The notes: a model not told the origin generated them from the sequence alone. A DNA stretch of 64,000 nt from Streptomyces gossypii (GCF_025165795.1 NZ_JAJAGO010000017.1:93107-157106), one strand, 5' to 3'. Shown: positions 41,158 to 50,003, counted from the first letter of the stretch. Translations and numbers: made by a program.

Positions 41158-42201
41158 CTATGGGGAGCCGATCTCGGCCGACAACCCGGTCCCTGCCTGC
41201 GTCTTCGCCGTCGCCGCTCTCGCTCCGCCACCCTCACCCGCCGCGACGGGATCCGCCGGGGGCGGCTTCGGCGCCGAACTCTGGGCGATGAAGGCGCCCG
41301 CCAGCACGAGCGCGCCTCCGATGATCTGCGGCGCCGAGAGATGCTCGCCGAGCAGCACCCAGGCCAGCCCGGTCGCGACGACCGCCTCCAGACAGGCGAC
41401 CACGCCCGCGACCTGCGGCGAGAGCCGCCGTACGGACACCACTCCGGTGAGGTACGCCGCGACGGTAGCCACCAGGACGATCCAGGCAAGCAGTGCGGCG
41501 GCCGGTACGGAAGAGCCGTCCATCTCGGCTCCCCCGCCGAGCACCGCCCAGTCCATCGTCCAGGGCCGCGCCACGACGGTGAGCACGACGGCGCCGATCA
41601 GCAGCCCGTAGGCGATCACGCCCAGCGGGTCCGGGACTTCCTTGCCGCCCGCGCCGTCGCTGCCGTGGTCGGACAGCACGAAATAGCCGACTTGGCAGCA
41701 GGCCGCCCCGAGCGCGAGCAGCAGCCCGATGGCATCGAAGCTCAGCCCGGCCCACACCTCCACCACGCAGGCCAGCCCTCCGACGGCGAGCACCACCCCG
41801 ACGGCCGCCGACCTGGTCACCGGCCGGCGCTGGACGAAGCGGACCCAGCCCAGCACCAGGGCGGGGGCCAGATACTCGATGAGCAGAGCGACTCCGACGG
41901 GGATGCGGGATATCGCCGCGAAGTAGCACGCCTGCACGCCCGCGACGGCCAGCAGGCCGAACCCGGCGAGCAGCCCCGGCCGTTGGCGCAGCAGCGCGCG
42001 GTGGCGCCACACCAGCGGCAGGGTGACCAGCGCGGCGCCCGTGACCCGTAGCCAGGTCACGTGCAGGGGCTCGAGTCCGGCCTCGATCAGCGGCTTGGCG
42101 GCAGGCCCGGAGCCGCCGAAGGCGAAGGCCGAGAGGAGGGCGAGGGTGAGCCCCGCGTTCCGGCGCCGGGCAGCGTCGGGCGAGGGTGAGGTGGCGTGCA
42201 T
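41158..42201 (-). CDS. EamA/DMT-family transporter, second of a tandem pair
   Basis: 347 residues. LALLSAFAFGGSGPAAKPLI, GFGLLAVAGVQACYFAAIS and RLSPQVAGVVACLEAVVATG place it in the EamA family (RhaT/YdcZ-like type). Ten helices, then a Pro/Ala-rich C-terminal tail. Start chosen as ATG 42201; GTG 42207 is possible. It may not share an operon with 39944-40999, as a GCGGATC/GATCCGC hairpin lies in the 158-bp spacer. Confidence 0.87.
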   Translation of the reverse strand: MHATSPSPDAARRRNAGLTLALLSAFAFGGSGPAAKPLIEAGLEPLHVTWLRVTGAALVTLPLVWRHRALLRQRPGLLAGFGLLAVAGVQACYFAAISRIPVGVALLIEYLAPALVLGWVRFVQRRPVTRSAAVGVVLAVGGLACVVEVWAGLSFDAIGLLLALGAACCQVGYFVLSDHGSDGAGGKEVPDPLGVIAYGLLIGAVVLTVVARPWTMDWAVLGGGAEMDGSSVPAAALLAWIVLVATVAAYLTGVVSVRRLSPQVAGVVACLEAVVATGLAWVLLGEHLSAPQIIGGALVLAGAFIAQSSAPKPPPADPVAAGEGGGARAATAKTQAGTGLSAEIGSP

Positions 42202-42213
42202 CCGCACATCATG

Positions 42214-42804
42214 TCAAGCGCCGACAGGAGTGTCATCCTTTTCACACCTGTCCTCCAGTCGGTGTGCCAGACGCTCCACGTCGACGCCCACCCTCCGCAG
42301 CACCTCGACGGCCCGGCACTCGCCGTCCCGCACAAGCCCCGCGAACAGATCGATGCCCTCCGCTCGCGCGGCCCGGCGTCCGCGCGAGCGGACCAGCGCG
42401 TACTCCATCGCGGTGACGGCCGCCGGGGACCAGCCCGGCACACCGTCCTCCTCCACCGCCGGCAGGGCGCCCGAGTCCTCGACCGTGCCCTGCCAGCGGA
42501 GTCCGTAGCCGATGCTGCGCTGCACCAGGTAGCCGAGGAGCCTGCCCGTCTGCGGGCTGCCGCCGTCGAGCAGTCGGCAGACCTCGGAATCGCACTCCAG
42601 CAGGCTGTGCAGGAGGTGGGCGGTGTCGATCTGCTTGTCGGTGTCACGCGCCGCGCGACGGCGCGCCGTCGCTATCACCGCCACCAGTCCCCCACTGAAC
42701 TGGTGCTCGGCATCCTGGTCTGCTGGCCCGTTGGACGGCGTACGGCTGTGCACCACCCCACCTGACCACAAGGGGCGTTCCCGGACATCCTCGCCCGGAG
42801 GCAT
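42214..42804 (-). CDS. Clp-N (ClpA/ClpC N-terminal domain) protein
   Basis: 196 residues. Two repeats of the Clp N-domain are visible: DTDKQIDTAHLLHSLLECDSE and ARAEGIDLFAGLVRDGECRAVE with the TAHLL and VLRRVGVD positions. There is no AAA module, so it is a stand-alone adaptor-like or ClpS-like binding protein of the kind seen in actinobacteria. ATG 42804 chosen; the frame continues upstream through a terminator hairpin and is implausible. Convergence with nothing; it lies between the EamA genes and the PadR gene on the same strand. Confidence 0.75.
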   Translation of the reverse strand: MPPGEDVRERPLWSGGVVHSRTPSNGPADQDAEHQFSGGLVAVIATARRRAARDTDKQIDTAHLLHSLLECDSEVCRLLDGGSPQTGRLLGYLVQRSIGYGLRWQGTVEDSGALPAVEEDGVPGWSPAAVTAMEYALVRSRGRRAARAEGIDLFAGLVRDGECRAVEVLRRVGVDVERLAHRLEDRCEKDDTPVGA

Positions 42805-42840
42805 ATGCCAGTACCACTCAGGGGTGGGACGGGAGACCCC

Positions 42841-42864
42841 CTTCTCCTCCCTGAGAAGGAGAAG
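42841..42864 (-). terminator. 8-bp stem after the PadR gene
   Basis: CTTCTCCT and AGGAGAAG pair around CCCTGAGA, 21 bp after the PadR stop at 42886 on the minus strand, suggesting termination before the Clp-N gene. Confidence 0.5.
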
Positions 42865-42885
42865 CACACCGGCAGCAGTGCGGGA

Positions 42886-43494
42886 TCAGTCGTCCTCGGC
42901 CAGGATCCGGTACAGCTGCTTGCGGGAGTCGTTGACCACGGCGAGCGCCTTCTCGCGCTGTTCCGGCGTACCCGTGGCCCACACCTGCTTGAACGCTTCG
43001 ATCAGGCCGCCGCCCGCCTTGCGGATCTCGTTCATCGCGTCCCAGTCGATGCCGCGCCCGGCCTCCTCCCAGGGAGCGTCGGGGGCCGTCTCGGCCTCGG
43101 TCCGCCCGGCCTCGGTGAGCGAGAACAGCTTCTTGCCGCCTTCGCTCTCACTGGTGATCAGCCCCTCGTCCTCCAGCAGTTGGAGTGTGGGGTAGACCGA
43201 GCCCGGACTGGGCTTCCAGGCACCGCCGCTGCGCTCGGCGATCTCCTGGATCATCTCGTACCCGTGCATCGAGCGGTCGCCCAGCAGCTTCAGGATCGAC
43301 GCGCGTACGTCCCCGCGCCGCGCCCGCCCGCGCGGACCGCCACGGCCTCGTCCACCGAAAGGCGGACCGTCACCGAAGGGAGGGCCGAAGGGACCGAAGG
43401 CCGCGCGCCGCCACTCGAAATCCCGGGGGCCGCAACGCCCCCGCTCCGGCCCGTGGCCATGACCGTGGCCGTGCGGGTGCCCTTGTGCACTCAT
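42886..43494 (-). CDS. PadR-family transcriptional regulator with Gly/His-rich N-terminus
   Basis: 202 residues. After a low-complexity N-terminal segment (GHGHGHGPERG, then GPFGPPFGDGPPFGG) comes the PadR winged helix GDVRASILKLLGDRSMHGYE, then GGAWKPSPGSVYPTLQLLED and EAGRTEAE. PadR proteins usually repress adjacent transporter genes. Start ATG 43494 overlaps the stop of the upstream MFS gene as ATGA. The promoter-like sequence with CGATATATCG lies inside the end of the MFS coding frame. Confidence 0.88.
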   Translation of the reverse strand: MSAQGHPHGHGHGHGPERGRCGPRDFEWRRAAFGPFGPPFGDGPPFGGRGRGGPRGRARRGDVRASILKLLGDRSMHGYEMIQEIAERSGGAWKPSPGSVYPTLQLLEDEGLITSESEGGKKLFSLTEAGRTEAETAPDAPWEEAGRGIDWDAMNEIRKAGGGLIEAFKQVWATGTPEQREKALAVVNDSRKQLYRILAEDD

Positions 43495-44837
43495 CTGTCG
43501 TACCTGCCTTCTCTGATCGTACTTTGATCTTTCGTTGAACTGTTGCGATGCCTCAACGATATATCGCTACTGTTCGTTCGACAAGGCTCGCCCGGCATCT
43601 CCCCTCTCTGGCCCGGCACCCAGCTGATCCAGCCGAACGCCAGGGCCGCGAGGACCTGCAGGCCGGCCGCGATCAGCAGCGTGCCGGGCAGCGACCAGGC
43701 GGTGACCGACCCGGCGACACCCGCTCCGCAGGCGAATCCGGTGATCTTCAGGCTGGCCCCGGTGGTGAAGATCTGACCGCGCAGACGGGCGGGTACCTCG
43801 CGGTACCGCACCGCGAAAAGGGCGGCGAGCAGCAGCCCTTCGCCGATTCCGGCGAGCACCACCGCGCACGCCAGCGGAACGGGCCGTACGGTCGCCGCGA
43901 GCATCAGTGCCGCGGCGAGGACCAGCACGGAACACCAGACGAGGGTGTCCGGGCGCAACAGCCCCGGGTGCCGCGCGAGCAGGGCGTTGGCCGCGAGCGC
44001 CGCGCCGGCGACACCCGCGAGCAGGGCCGTACCGTGCCCGGCCGCGCCGAGGACCCGCTCACCGAGCAGCGGTGCGCACACGGCCAGCATGCCCCCGGCG
44101 GCGCAGGAGATCACCGAGGTCACGGTCGCGCGGGCCAGCGGCACCGAACGGCGCAGTACGCGGAATCCGGCGGCCAGATCGGCCGCGGCGGAGGTCGCAC
44201 GAGGGGCGCGCCGCACCCGCGGGCCCCCGTCGGCCGGGGTCCGGGCAGCAGGCAGCACCCATGCCGCCGGGAGAGCGAGGCAGATGAGGGCACTCGCGAC
44301 GGCGAGCCCGGCCGACGCCCCCGCACACGCCGCGACGGCACCGGCCAGGGCCGGGCCCGCGAGACCGGCGAGATGGAAGGTCATCGCGTCGATCGCGTTC
44401 GCACGCGGCAGCCCCGGGGTGCGGTGACCGGAGAGGTCCACCTCATCAGGCGTCACGACACGGGGCAGCTGCGAGGTCCAGCCGCCGGACAGCGCCGGGC
44501 CGAGCAGCCCGGCGGACACCGCCAGCAGAGCCGTCACCCCGAGGGGGAGGCGGCCGAGGCCGACCAGGATGACGGCGAGTGCCGCCGCGTAGAGCCCGAG
44601 TGCTCCGGCCAGCAGCCTTCCCGGAGCGGCGGACCTGTCCAGCAGCACCCCGAAGACCGGGCCGCCGACAGCCGCCGCGGCCGTCAGACCCGCCAGCAGG
44701 GTCGACGCGGAGGCGGCCGAACCCGTGGCCGCGAGGCCCGCGAGCAGCAGGGCGGGCCCGGACATCTCATCCCCGGTGCGGGCGACGGCCGCTCCGGCGG
44801 CGTAGGACCAGAAGGCGTAACGCTTTTTCATCCACAT
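43491..44837 (-). CDS. MFS transporter with extended C-terminal tail
   Basis: 448 residues; twelve helices, with a GGWTSQLPRVVTPDEVDLSGH loop after helix 4 typical of actinobacterial MFS proteins. ATG 44837 chosen; no strong RBS, so possibly leaderless. Its normal end seems to be near WISWVPGQRGE; after it comes a hydrophilic tail (RTNSSDISLRHRNS, then STKDQSTIREGRYDR) whose codons pass through what looks like a PadR promoter/operator and stop inside the PadR start. Either the extra tail is real or a frameshift or sequencing error hides an earlier stop. Confidence 0.78.
   Translation of the reverse strand: MWMKKRYAFWSYAAGAAVARTGDEMSGPALLLAGLAATGSAASASTLLAGLTAAAAVGGPVFGVLLDRSAAPGRLLAGALGLYAAALAVILVGLGRLPLGVTALLAVSAGLLGPALSGGWTSQLPRVVTPDEVDLSGHRTPGLPRANAIDAMTFHLAGLAGPALAGAVAACAGASAGLAVASALICLALPAAWVLPAARTPADGGPRVRRAPRATSAAADLAAGFRVLRRSVPLARATVTSVISCAAGGMLAVCAPLLGERVLGAAGHGTALLAGVAGAALAANALLARHPGLLRPDTLVWCSVLVLAAALMLAATVRPVPLACAVVLAGIGEGLLLAALFAVRYREVPARLRGQIFTTGASLKITGFACGAGVAGSVTAWSLPGTLLIAAGLQVLAALAFGWISWVPGQRGEMPGEPCRTNSSDISLRHRNSSTKDQSTIREGRYDR
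43557..43566 (-). promoter_or_regulatory. CGATATATCG palindrome, likely PadR operator within the MFS frame
   Basis: A perfect 10-bp palindrome lies about 63 bp upstream of the PadR start codon, in AT-rich DNA. ATAT-rich palindromes are common PadR operators, and it overlaps the end of the annotated MFS coding frame. Assignment is inferred. Confidence 0.5.
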
Positions 44838-44840
44838 CAC

Positions 44841-44878
44841 GTTACGCGGGTAACTCAAAGATTGGCGAGATGCGTTAC
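44841..44878. promoter_or_regulatory. GTTAC repeats between MFS and CGNR genes
   Basis: GTTAC-GCGG-GTAAC (44841-44854) is a perfect 5-bp dyad; a further GTTAC half-site lies at 44874-44878, inside or near the CGNR start. Location in the narrow divergent space suggests the operator of the CGNR protein or of another regulator. Confidence 0.5.
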
Positions 44879-45457
44879 ATTGGTCGTGTGCTCCCCACTC
44901 CTGACGACTGGTCCACCCGCCACTCCGTGCAGGCCACCGTCCAGCGGACGGGCGCTCTCATCAACGTGCTGACCGGCGACGCGCCGGACGGCACCGCCCC
45001 GGCGCCGGCGGCGGTCGCGGAGGTGCTGCGCGCACACGGCGAGACCGGGCCCCCCGCGCTCTCCACCGAAGACGTGAGCGAGATGCGTAACGCCGCCCTG
45101 CTGCTGCGCGAGGTGTTCGCCGCCGCCCACGTCGACGACGCCGCCGCCGCGCTGAACCGCCTCCTGCTGGAGCACGCCGGCCCGGTACGTCTCACCTCGC
45201 ACGGGGGAAGCACCCCATGGCACCCGCATCTGGACCGTGCCGACGACGGACCATGGGGCGAGTGGTTCCTCACCTCCTCCTGCCTGGCCCTGACCGTCCT
45301 GGTCTGGGACCGCCAGCGCCGGCCCGGCGGATTGTGCGCGTCGCCCAGCTGCCGCAACGTCTTCCTGGCTCAGGGCAGCGGCCCCGAACGCCGCTACTGC
45401 TCGCGGCGCTGCGCCACGAGGGAACGCGTGGCCGCCCACCGCCGGTACCACCGCTGA
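44870..45457 (+). CDS. CGNR zinc-finger regulator (ABATE domain)
   Basis: 195 residues. The N-terminal ABATE-like region (residues 10-140) is followed by the zinc-binding end GLCASPSCRNVFLAQGSG and RYCSRRCATRERVAAHRRY, with Cys at four positions and the RNVF turn typical of CGNR proteins. It probably binds DNA and a small ligand. ATG 44870 or GTG 44888 may be the start; RBS weak. Divergent from the MFS gene, with GTTAC repeats in between, it is likely its regulator. Confidence 0.85.
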   Translation: MRYIGRVLPTPDDWSTRHSVQATVQRTGALINVLTGDAPDGTAPAPAAVAEVLRAHGETGPPALSTEDVSEMRNAALLLREVFAAAHVDDAAAALNRLLLEHAGPVRLTSHGGSTPWHPHLDRADDGPWGEWFLTSSCLALTVLVWDRQRRPGGLCASPSCRNVFLAQGSGPERRYCSRRCATRERVAAHRRYHR

Positions 45458-45552
45458 CCGTCATCCCCTCTGGACGCGGCCGATCCCTGGGACGAAATTG
45501 GATGCTGCTGTTCGATCACGGCACCGACTCCGGGGGTGACGCCGCAGCCCTT

Positions 45553-45588
45553 ACGACCTGATCCACTGGCTAACGTGCACCAGGTCGT
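45553..45588. promoter_or_regulatory. ACGACCTG/CAGGTCGT dyad upstream of the PhzF gene
   Basis: Perfect 8-bp arms separated by 20 nt, ending 13 bp before the PhzF-family start codon. The inner CTAACG/CGTTAG (6-bp arms) adds a second symmetry. It could be an operator or an mRNA hairpin over the start region. Confidence 0.4.
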
Positions 45589-45601
45589 TAGGCTCCGGCG
45601 C

Positions 45602-46444
45602 ATGAGGATTCGTACCGTGGACGCCTTCGCCGACCACCCTTACACCGGCAATCCGGCAGCCGTCGTCCTGCTGGACTCCGGTCCGTGGCCGGAAGATCTC
45701 CGGCTCCAGCGGTTCGCGCTCGAGATGAACCTCTCCGAAACCGCCTACGCCCGCCCGGCGAGCGGGAACACGGAAGGGGACAGAGAGGCCGAAGCCGACT
45801 GGGAGCTGCGCTGGTTCACCCCCGGCACCGAGGTGGACCTCTGCGGCCACGCCACCCTGGCCACCGCGCATGTGCTCCACACGACCGGGGCCGCGGACGG
45901 CCGCATCCGCTTCCGTACCCGCAGCGGCGTGCTGAGCGCCGAAGCCCACGGGAGCGGCGAGATCACCCTCGACTTTCCGACCTCGACGCTCACCGCGATC
46001 GGAACACCGGGAGAGGTGGCCACCGCTCTGGGCGCGAAGGTGGCGGCGGCGTACGACACCAGCCCGGGCGTCGGCGACCTGCTGATCGAGCTGCGGGACG
46101 AGCAGGCGGTACGCGAGGTCGTCCCCGACCTGGCCGCTCTCGCCCGGCTTTCCGGCCGCGCCGTCATCGTCACCGCAGCGGCAGCCGATCCGGCGGGCTC
46201 GGGCTACGACTACGTGTCACGGGTCTTCGCCCCGGCGGTGGGCATCCCCGAGGACCCGGTCACCGGCAGCGCGCACACGGCGCTCGCTCCGCTGTGGTCC
46301 GCCCGGCTGGGACGCGAGGCCCTGACCGGCTTCCAGGCGTCCGCCCGCACCGGGGTGGTCCGTACGCTGCTGCGCGGCGACCGTACCGAGCTGACCGGCA
46401 GCGCCGTCACCGTCCTGGACGCGGAGCTGCTCGTCGCCCTGTGA
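45602..46444 (+). CDS. PhzF-family isomerase/epimerase-like protein
   Basis: 280 residues. Begins MRIRTVDAFADHPYTGNPA, with the general acid/base Glu in MNLSETAYARP (about residue 47) and DLCGHATLATAHVL (about 83) of the DAP epimerase-like fold; SRVFAPAVGIPEDPVTGSAH near the end is the second-half signature. PhzF isomerises DHHA in phenazine synthesis; most relatives act on unknown substrates. Start ATG 45602. It abuts the convergent CPBP gene with no spacer. Confidence 0.88.
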   Translation: MRIRTVDAFADHPYTGNPAAVVLLDSGPWPEDLRLQRFALEMNLSETAYARPASGNTEGDREAEADWELRWFTPGTEVDLCGHATLATAHVLHTTGAADGRIRFRTRSGVLSAEAHGSGEITLDFPTSTLTAIGTPGEVATALGAKVAAAYDTSPGVGDLLIELRDEQAVREVVPDLAALARLSGRAVIVTAAAADPAGSGYDYVSRVFAPAVGIPEDPVTGSAHTALAPLWSARLGREALTGFQASARTGVVRTLLRGDRTELTGSAVTVLDAELLVAL

Positions 46445-47248
46445 TCAGGCGGTGGGCAGCCAGCTCACCTTCCCGGCCAGCAGCGCGTACCCCACGAAGG
46501 CCACGATGTCGATGAGCGCGTGCGCCGCGACCAGCGGCCCGATCCGGCCCCACCGGCGGTACAGCAGCACGAACAGCACGCCCATCACCATGTTCCCGAT
46601 GAACCCGCCGATCCCCTGGTAGAGATGGTAGGAGCCGCGCAGTCCGGCGCTCGCGGCAAGCGCCGCCAACGGCGTCCAGCCGCTCTGGTCGAGCCTGCGC
46701 AGCAGATAGCCGAGGACGATCACCTCCTCGACGACGGAGTTCTGCACCGCGGAGGCGATCAGCACCGGGATCTTCCACCACACCTCCGGCAGGTTCTCGG
46801 GCACCACTGTGAGGCTGAACCCCGCGGCCTGTGCGCCGAGGTAGAGCAGCAGTCCGGTGCCTCCGATCACGGCCGCGACACCCGTACCCCGGCCCAGATC
46901 GAATCCCGGCCGCCGCAGGTCCAGCCCCACCGCCCGAAGCCCTCCGGCCCCTTCGCGCGCCAGCAGGTGGGCCACCAGCGCGACCGGTACCAGGGCCGTG
47001 GCGATCCCGAACAGCTGCCAGGCCAGATCCAGCCAGGGCCGGTCGGGCGCCTGTGAGGAGTTCAGCTGCGCCGCCTGGTCCGCCAGTCCGCCCGGCTCGG
47101 TCAGCGAGCCGGTGAAGCTGATCAGCGAGGACACGGCACTCGCTCCGAGCGAAAGGGCGAGTACGAGCAGCGTCTCCCGGCGGAGCGTCGGTCCCGACAG
47201 CTCCGTCTCGTGGTAGGGCGACGCGGTGTCACGCGCCTGTGGGTGCAC
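46445..47248 (-). CDS. CPBP-family intramembrane protease (Abi/CAAX-type)
   Basis: 267 residues, about seven helices. The motif VVEEVIVLGYLLRRL (about residues 177-190) gives the paired glutamates, RGSYHLYQGIGGFIGN the first conserved His, and HALIDIVAFVGY the last, as in CPBP proteases; the usual R in EExxxR is replaced by V/L. Such proteins process prenylated or bacteriocin-related substrates or protect cells; no precursor gene is adjacent. GTG 47248 with AGGAGG 8 nt upstream. Confidence 0.85.
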   Translation of the reverse strand: MHPQARDTASPYHETELSGPTLRRETLLVLALSLGASAVSSLISFTGSLTEPGGLADQAAQLNSSQAPDRPWLDLAWQLFGIATALVPVALVAHLLAREGAGGLRAVGLDLRRPGFDLGRGTGVAAVIGGTGLLLYLGAQAAGFSLTVVPENLPEVWWKIPVLIASAVQNSVVEEVIVLGYLLRRLDQSGWTPLAALAASAGLRGSYHLYQGIGGFIGNMVMGVLFVLLYRRWGRIGPLVAAHALIDIVAFVGYALLAGKVSWLPTA

Positions 47249-47387
47249 AGGGGCCTCCTCTGATGCGGACGGCGCGGCCGACGGCGCGGCGCAGCGGGTA
47301 CGCCATGGGAGATCACAGCTTGCCCGACGCCGTACTTCCGCATGTCGCGGGGGGCCGCACTGGCGCGGCGTGCCTTCCGGAAGAGAC

Positions 47388-48884
47388 CTACGGGAAGAGC
47401 GGCCAGTCGTGCACGGGCTCGCCCGTACCGGCCAGTTCGCAGTACCGCCGGGTCATGGCCGTCAGCGCCTTCTCGCGGCCGAGCCCGGCCTCCCGCGCCC
47501 GGTGGTAGACGGCGGACTGCCAGGACGCGCCGTTCATCCGCCGCCTGCAGCGCTCCTCCACGATCCCCAGGTAATTGTCCCGGTCGGCGGGCTCGACTCC
47601 CCAGGAGTCCAGGCCGGCCGCGGCGAGCGGCAGCAGTTCGTCCCGGACGAGCCGCACCGCGGGCACAGTGGTCAGGCCCCCGGCCCGGCCGGGGCGCGGC
47701 CAGTGCAGTTCGGCGTCGATGCCGTACCGGCAGGCCGCGGTGAAGTTCGCCTCGGCGGCGGCGAACGGCATGCGCTTCCACACCGGCCGCGGCGAGTCGG
47801 CGAGGGCGCGCACCAGGCCGTAGTAGAAGGCGGCGTTGGCGAGCACGTCGGTGACGGTGGGCCCGCCGGGAAGCACCCGGTTCTCCACCCGCAGGTGCGG
47901 CACGCCGTCCGCGACGCCGTACACGGGCCGGTTCCAGCGGTAGATCGTGCCGTTGTGCAGGACGAGTTCGGCGAGGCCGGGTATGCGGCCGTGCTCCAGC
48001 TCCCGCAGCGGGTCCTCCTCGTCGCACAACGGCAGCAGCGACGGGAAGTAGCGGAGGTTCTCCTCGAAGAGTTCGCGGACCGAGTCGATCCAGCGCTCGC
48101 CGAACCAGGTCCGGGGCCGTACGCCCTGCGCGGCCAGCTCCGGCGGCCTGGTGTCGGTGGACTGGAGGAACAGCGGCAGCCGGGATTCCCGCCACAGCTC
48201 CCGGCCGAACGCGAACGGGGAGTTGGCGCCCATCGCGATCTGCGGCCCCGCGATGGCCTCGGCCGCGTTCCACACCGGGGCGAACCGCTCGGGTGTCACC
48301 TGGAGATGCAGCTGCACCGAGGTGCAGGCGGCCTCCGCCGCGATGGATTCGGAGGAGTAGGAGAGTCGTTCGACGCCCTGTATGTCGACGGTGACGTCTT
48401 CGCCGCGGGAAGCCATTATCTGGTCGTTGAGGAGCAGGTAGCGGTCGACGGCGGAGAGGTTCGAGCTGACGAGGTCGTCCGCCGTGAGCGTGGGCAGAAT
48501 GCCGATCATCACGATACGGGCGGCGACTTCACGCGCCTGCCGGTCCGCGTAGGCGAGCCCGGTACGCAGCTCCTCCGCCAGTTGGTCGAGCACCCGGCCG
48601 GTCAGCTGGTGCGGGACTATATTGGCCTCGAGATTGAACTGGCCCAGTTCCGTCTGGAAATCCTTGCTGGCGATGCGTTCGAGCACCTGAGCGTTCATCA
48701 TCCGCGGCATGCCGTCGGCGTCGGCGAGGTTGAGTTCGATCTCCAGCCCCATCAGGTTGCGCGGGCGGTCGAACCGCTGCTCCCTCAGCAGGTGTTCCAG
48801 GCCGTCGAGGCACCGGTGGAGCTTGTGCCGGTAGCGCTGCCGATCGGACAGGCCGAACCTGTTGGCCACGACCTTCTCACCCAT
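47388..48884 (-). CDS. Glutamate-cysteine ligase (GCS2-like family)
   Basis: 498 residues. The segments MGLEIELNLADADGMPRMMN (ATP/metal-binding Glu residues), LGQFNLEANIVPHQL, SVQLHLQVTPERF and HLRVENRVLPGGPTVTD with Arg/Glu of the active site are typical of the carboxylate-amine ligase/GCS2 group. In actinobacteria such proteins make gamma-glutamyl peptides, feeding ergothioneine-like or other pathways, or act as general ATP-grasp-like ligases. ATG 48884, GAGGAG 8 nt upstream. A role in mycothiol is not implied. No partner genes are next to it. Confidence 0.85.
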   Translation of the reverse strand: MGEKVVANRFGLSDRQRYRHKLHRCLDGLEHLLREQRFDRPRNLMGLEIELNLADADGMPRMMNAQVLERIASKDFQTELGQFNLEANIVPHQLTGRVLDQLAEELRTGLAYADRQAREVAARIVMIGILPTLTADDLVSSNLSAVDRYLLLNDQIMASRGEDVTVDIQGVERLSYSSESIAAEAACTSVQLHLQVTPERFAPVWNAAEAIAGPQIAMGANSPFAFGRELWRESRLPLFLQSTDTRPPELAAQGVRPRTWFGERWIDSVRELFEENLRYFPSLLPLCDEEDPLRELEHGRIPGLAELVLHNGTIYRWNRPVYGVADGVPHLRVENRVLPGGPTVTDVLANAAFYYGLVRALADSPRPVWKRMPFAAAEANFTAACRYGIDAELHWPRPGRAGGLTTVPAVRLVRDELLPLAAAGLDSWGVEPADRDNYLGIVEERCRRRMNGASWQSAVYHRAREAGLGREKALTAMTRRYCELAGTGEPVHDWPLFP

Positions 48885-49439
48885 CGGGGCGCTCCTCTTC
48901 TGCCGGGACCGGGCCGGACTGCCCGACCGGGCACCGTCGCGCCGCCCGCGGCCGTTGCCGCGGGTACTACGCACGATGATGCCCGGCCATGTGATCGATT
49001 ACCCCTCGTCGTTCACGTTCCGCACGCGTTACGCTGGCACCTCGCCTACCACGGCGGCACATTCCGCAGGCATACCGCGCGGGAAGCGACGAGCAGGCAG
49101 CGTACGCGAGAATCGCGAGAAAGGTACGGTCGGGATTCGGCCGACCACGCCCGGAACTGAATCGGTGGCAGGAGTTGTGCGGCCGGTGCATACCCTCAGA
49201 AATACACCGGGGAAACCGTCCGGATATCTCCTTGTAAAACCAGCGTGCCAGCATTAGGGAATCCCTGGCAGAACACCTGTCGTATAAACTCTTCTGAAGA
49301 GGCAGAGACTTGGCGCCCGTACGGCCCCCGACTGTCGACGCCCCAGCCGCCTCCCCGCGGCTCATCCCTACGCCGACAGTGCCGTCCGCGCTCCCTTTTT
49401 CAGCACCGCCGTGTCCGGCGAAGTGAGAGGCGACCCATC
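48885..49439. other. 555-bp spacer, AT-richer, with small dyads
   Basis: No convincing gene. A TGCCAG/CTGGCA pair (49246-49251 and 49265-49270) encloses TAGGGAATCCC, and CGTATAAACT nearby looks like a -10 region for the plus-strand gene at 49440. The two weak frames crossing this span have poor codon bias and no motifs. Confidence 0.4.
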
Positions 49440-50003
49440 ATGCCCTTGCGTGTTCCCCCGGCTCCGACACCCGCTCTGCGCAGCGTGCTCGAGGCCCTTG
49501 GCTCCCCTGCGGCCCCCGGCGCTGGTTCCGCCCGGCCCGAACTCGCGCTGCCCGTCCATGAGATCAGCCGGGACGGCCAGCAGCAGGGCCCACCGCACAC
49601 CCGGCTGACGGGCTGGCGCTTCCTGCTCCGCGACACCGGCACGGGCGGCCAAGCGGGCGCCGCCGAGGCGAAGTTGAGCGCGGAGGGCTGGACTTTCGCG
49701 CACTTCAGCGCGGGACCGTATGTCACCTCCACCCGGCGGGCCCTGGACCAGGCCGAGGCACTGCCGCTGACGTACCAGCCGCGGCTGCTGTCCGTACCGG
49801 AGCTGTACACGCTGACGCTGTGGCTGCACGGCGACGCGGAGGCAGACCCGGCCGAGGGGTTCCCGGAGGCCGCCGACCTGCTGATCCCGCTGGCCCCGGC
49901 ACCGCCGGGCATCGCCGCCCACCAGCCGCACCGGATGGATGCGCTGCTGCCGCTGCTGGTGCACCGGCTGATGGCCACGCCGCTGCTCGGCACCGTCGTG
50001 TGA
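49440..50003 (+). CDS. Hypothetical protein, conserved-looking
   Basis: 187 residues. Begins MPLRVPPAPTPALRSVLEALG; LTGWRFLLRDTGTGG, HFSAGPYVTSTRRALDQAEAL and LTYQPRLLSVPELYTLTLWL look like a real globular alpha/beta protein. RBS is GAGGCG about 9 nt upstream. From memory, similar proteins sit near gcvP in other Streptomyces, but no function is known to me. Soluble, no signal peptide. Confidence 0.7.
   Translation: MPLRVPPAPTPALRSVLEALGSPAAPGAGSARPELALPVHEISRDGQQQGPPHTRLTGWRFLLRDTGTGGQAGAAEAKLSAEGWTFAHFSAGPYVTSTRRALDQAEALPLTYQPRLLSVPELYTLTLWLHGDAEADPAEGFPEAADLLIPLAPAPPGIAAHQPHRMDALLPLLVHRLMATPLLGTVV

Noticed and set aside
42805..42867. N-terminal extension of the Clp-N gene to GTG 42867
   Set aside because: It would read through the PadR terminator hairpin and start with a leucine run encoded by the stem.
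48862..49365. Two overlapping open frames upstream of the 49440 gene
   Set aside because: Poor codon bias and no ribosome-binding site; a promoter region is more likely.
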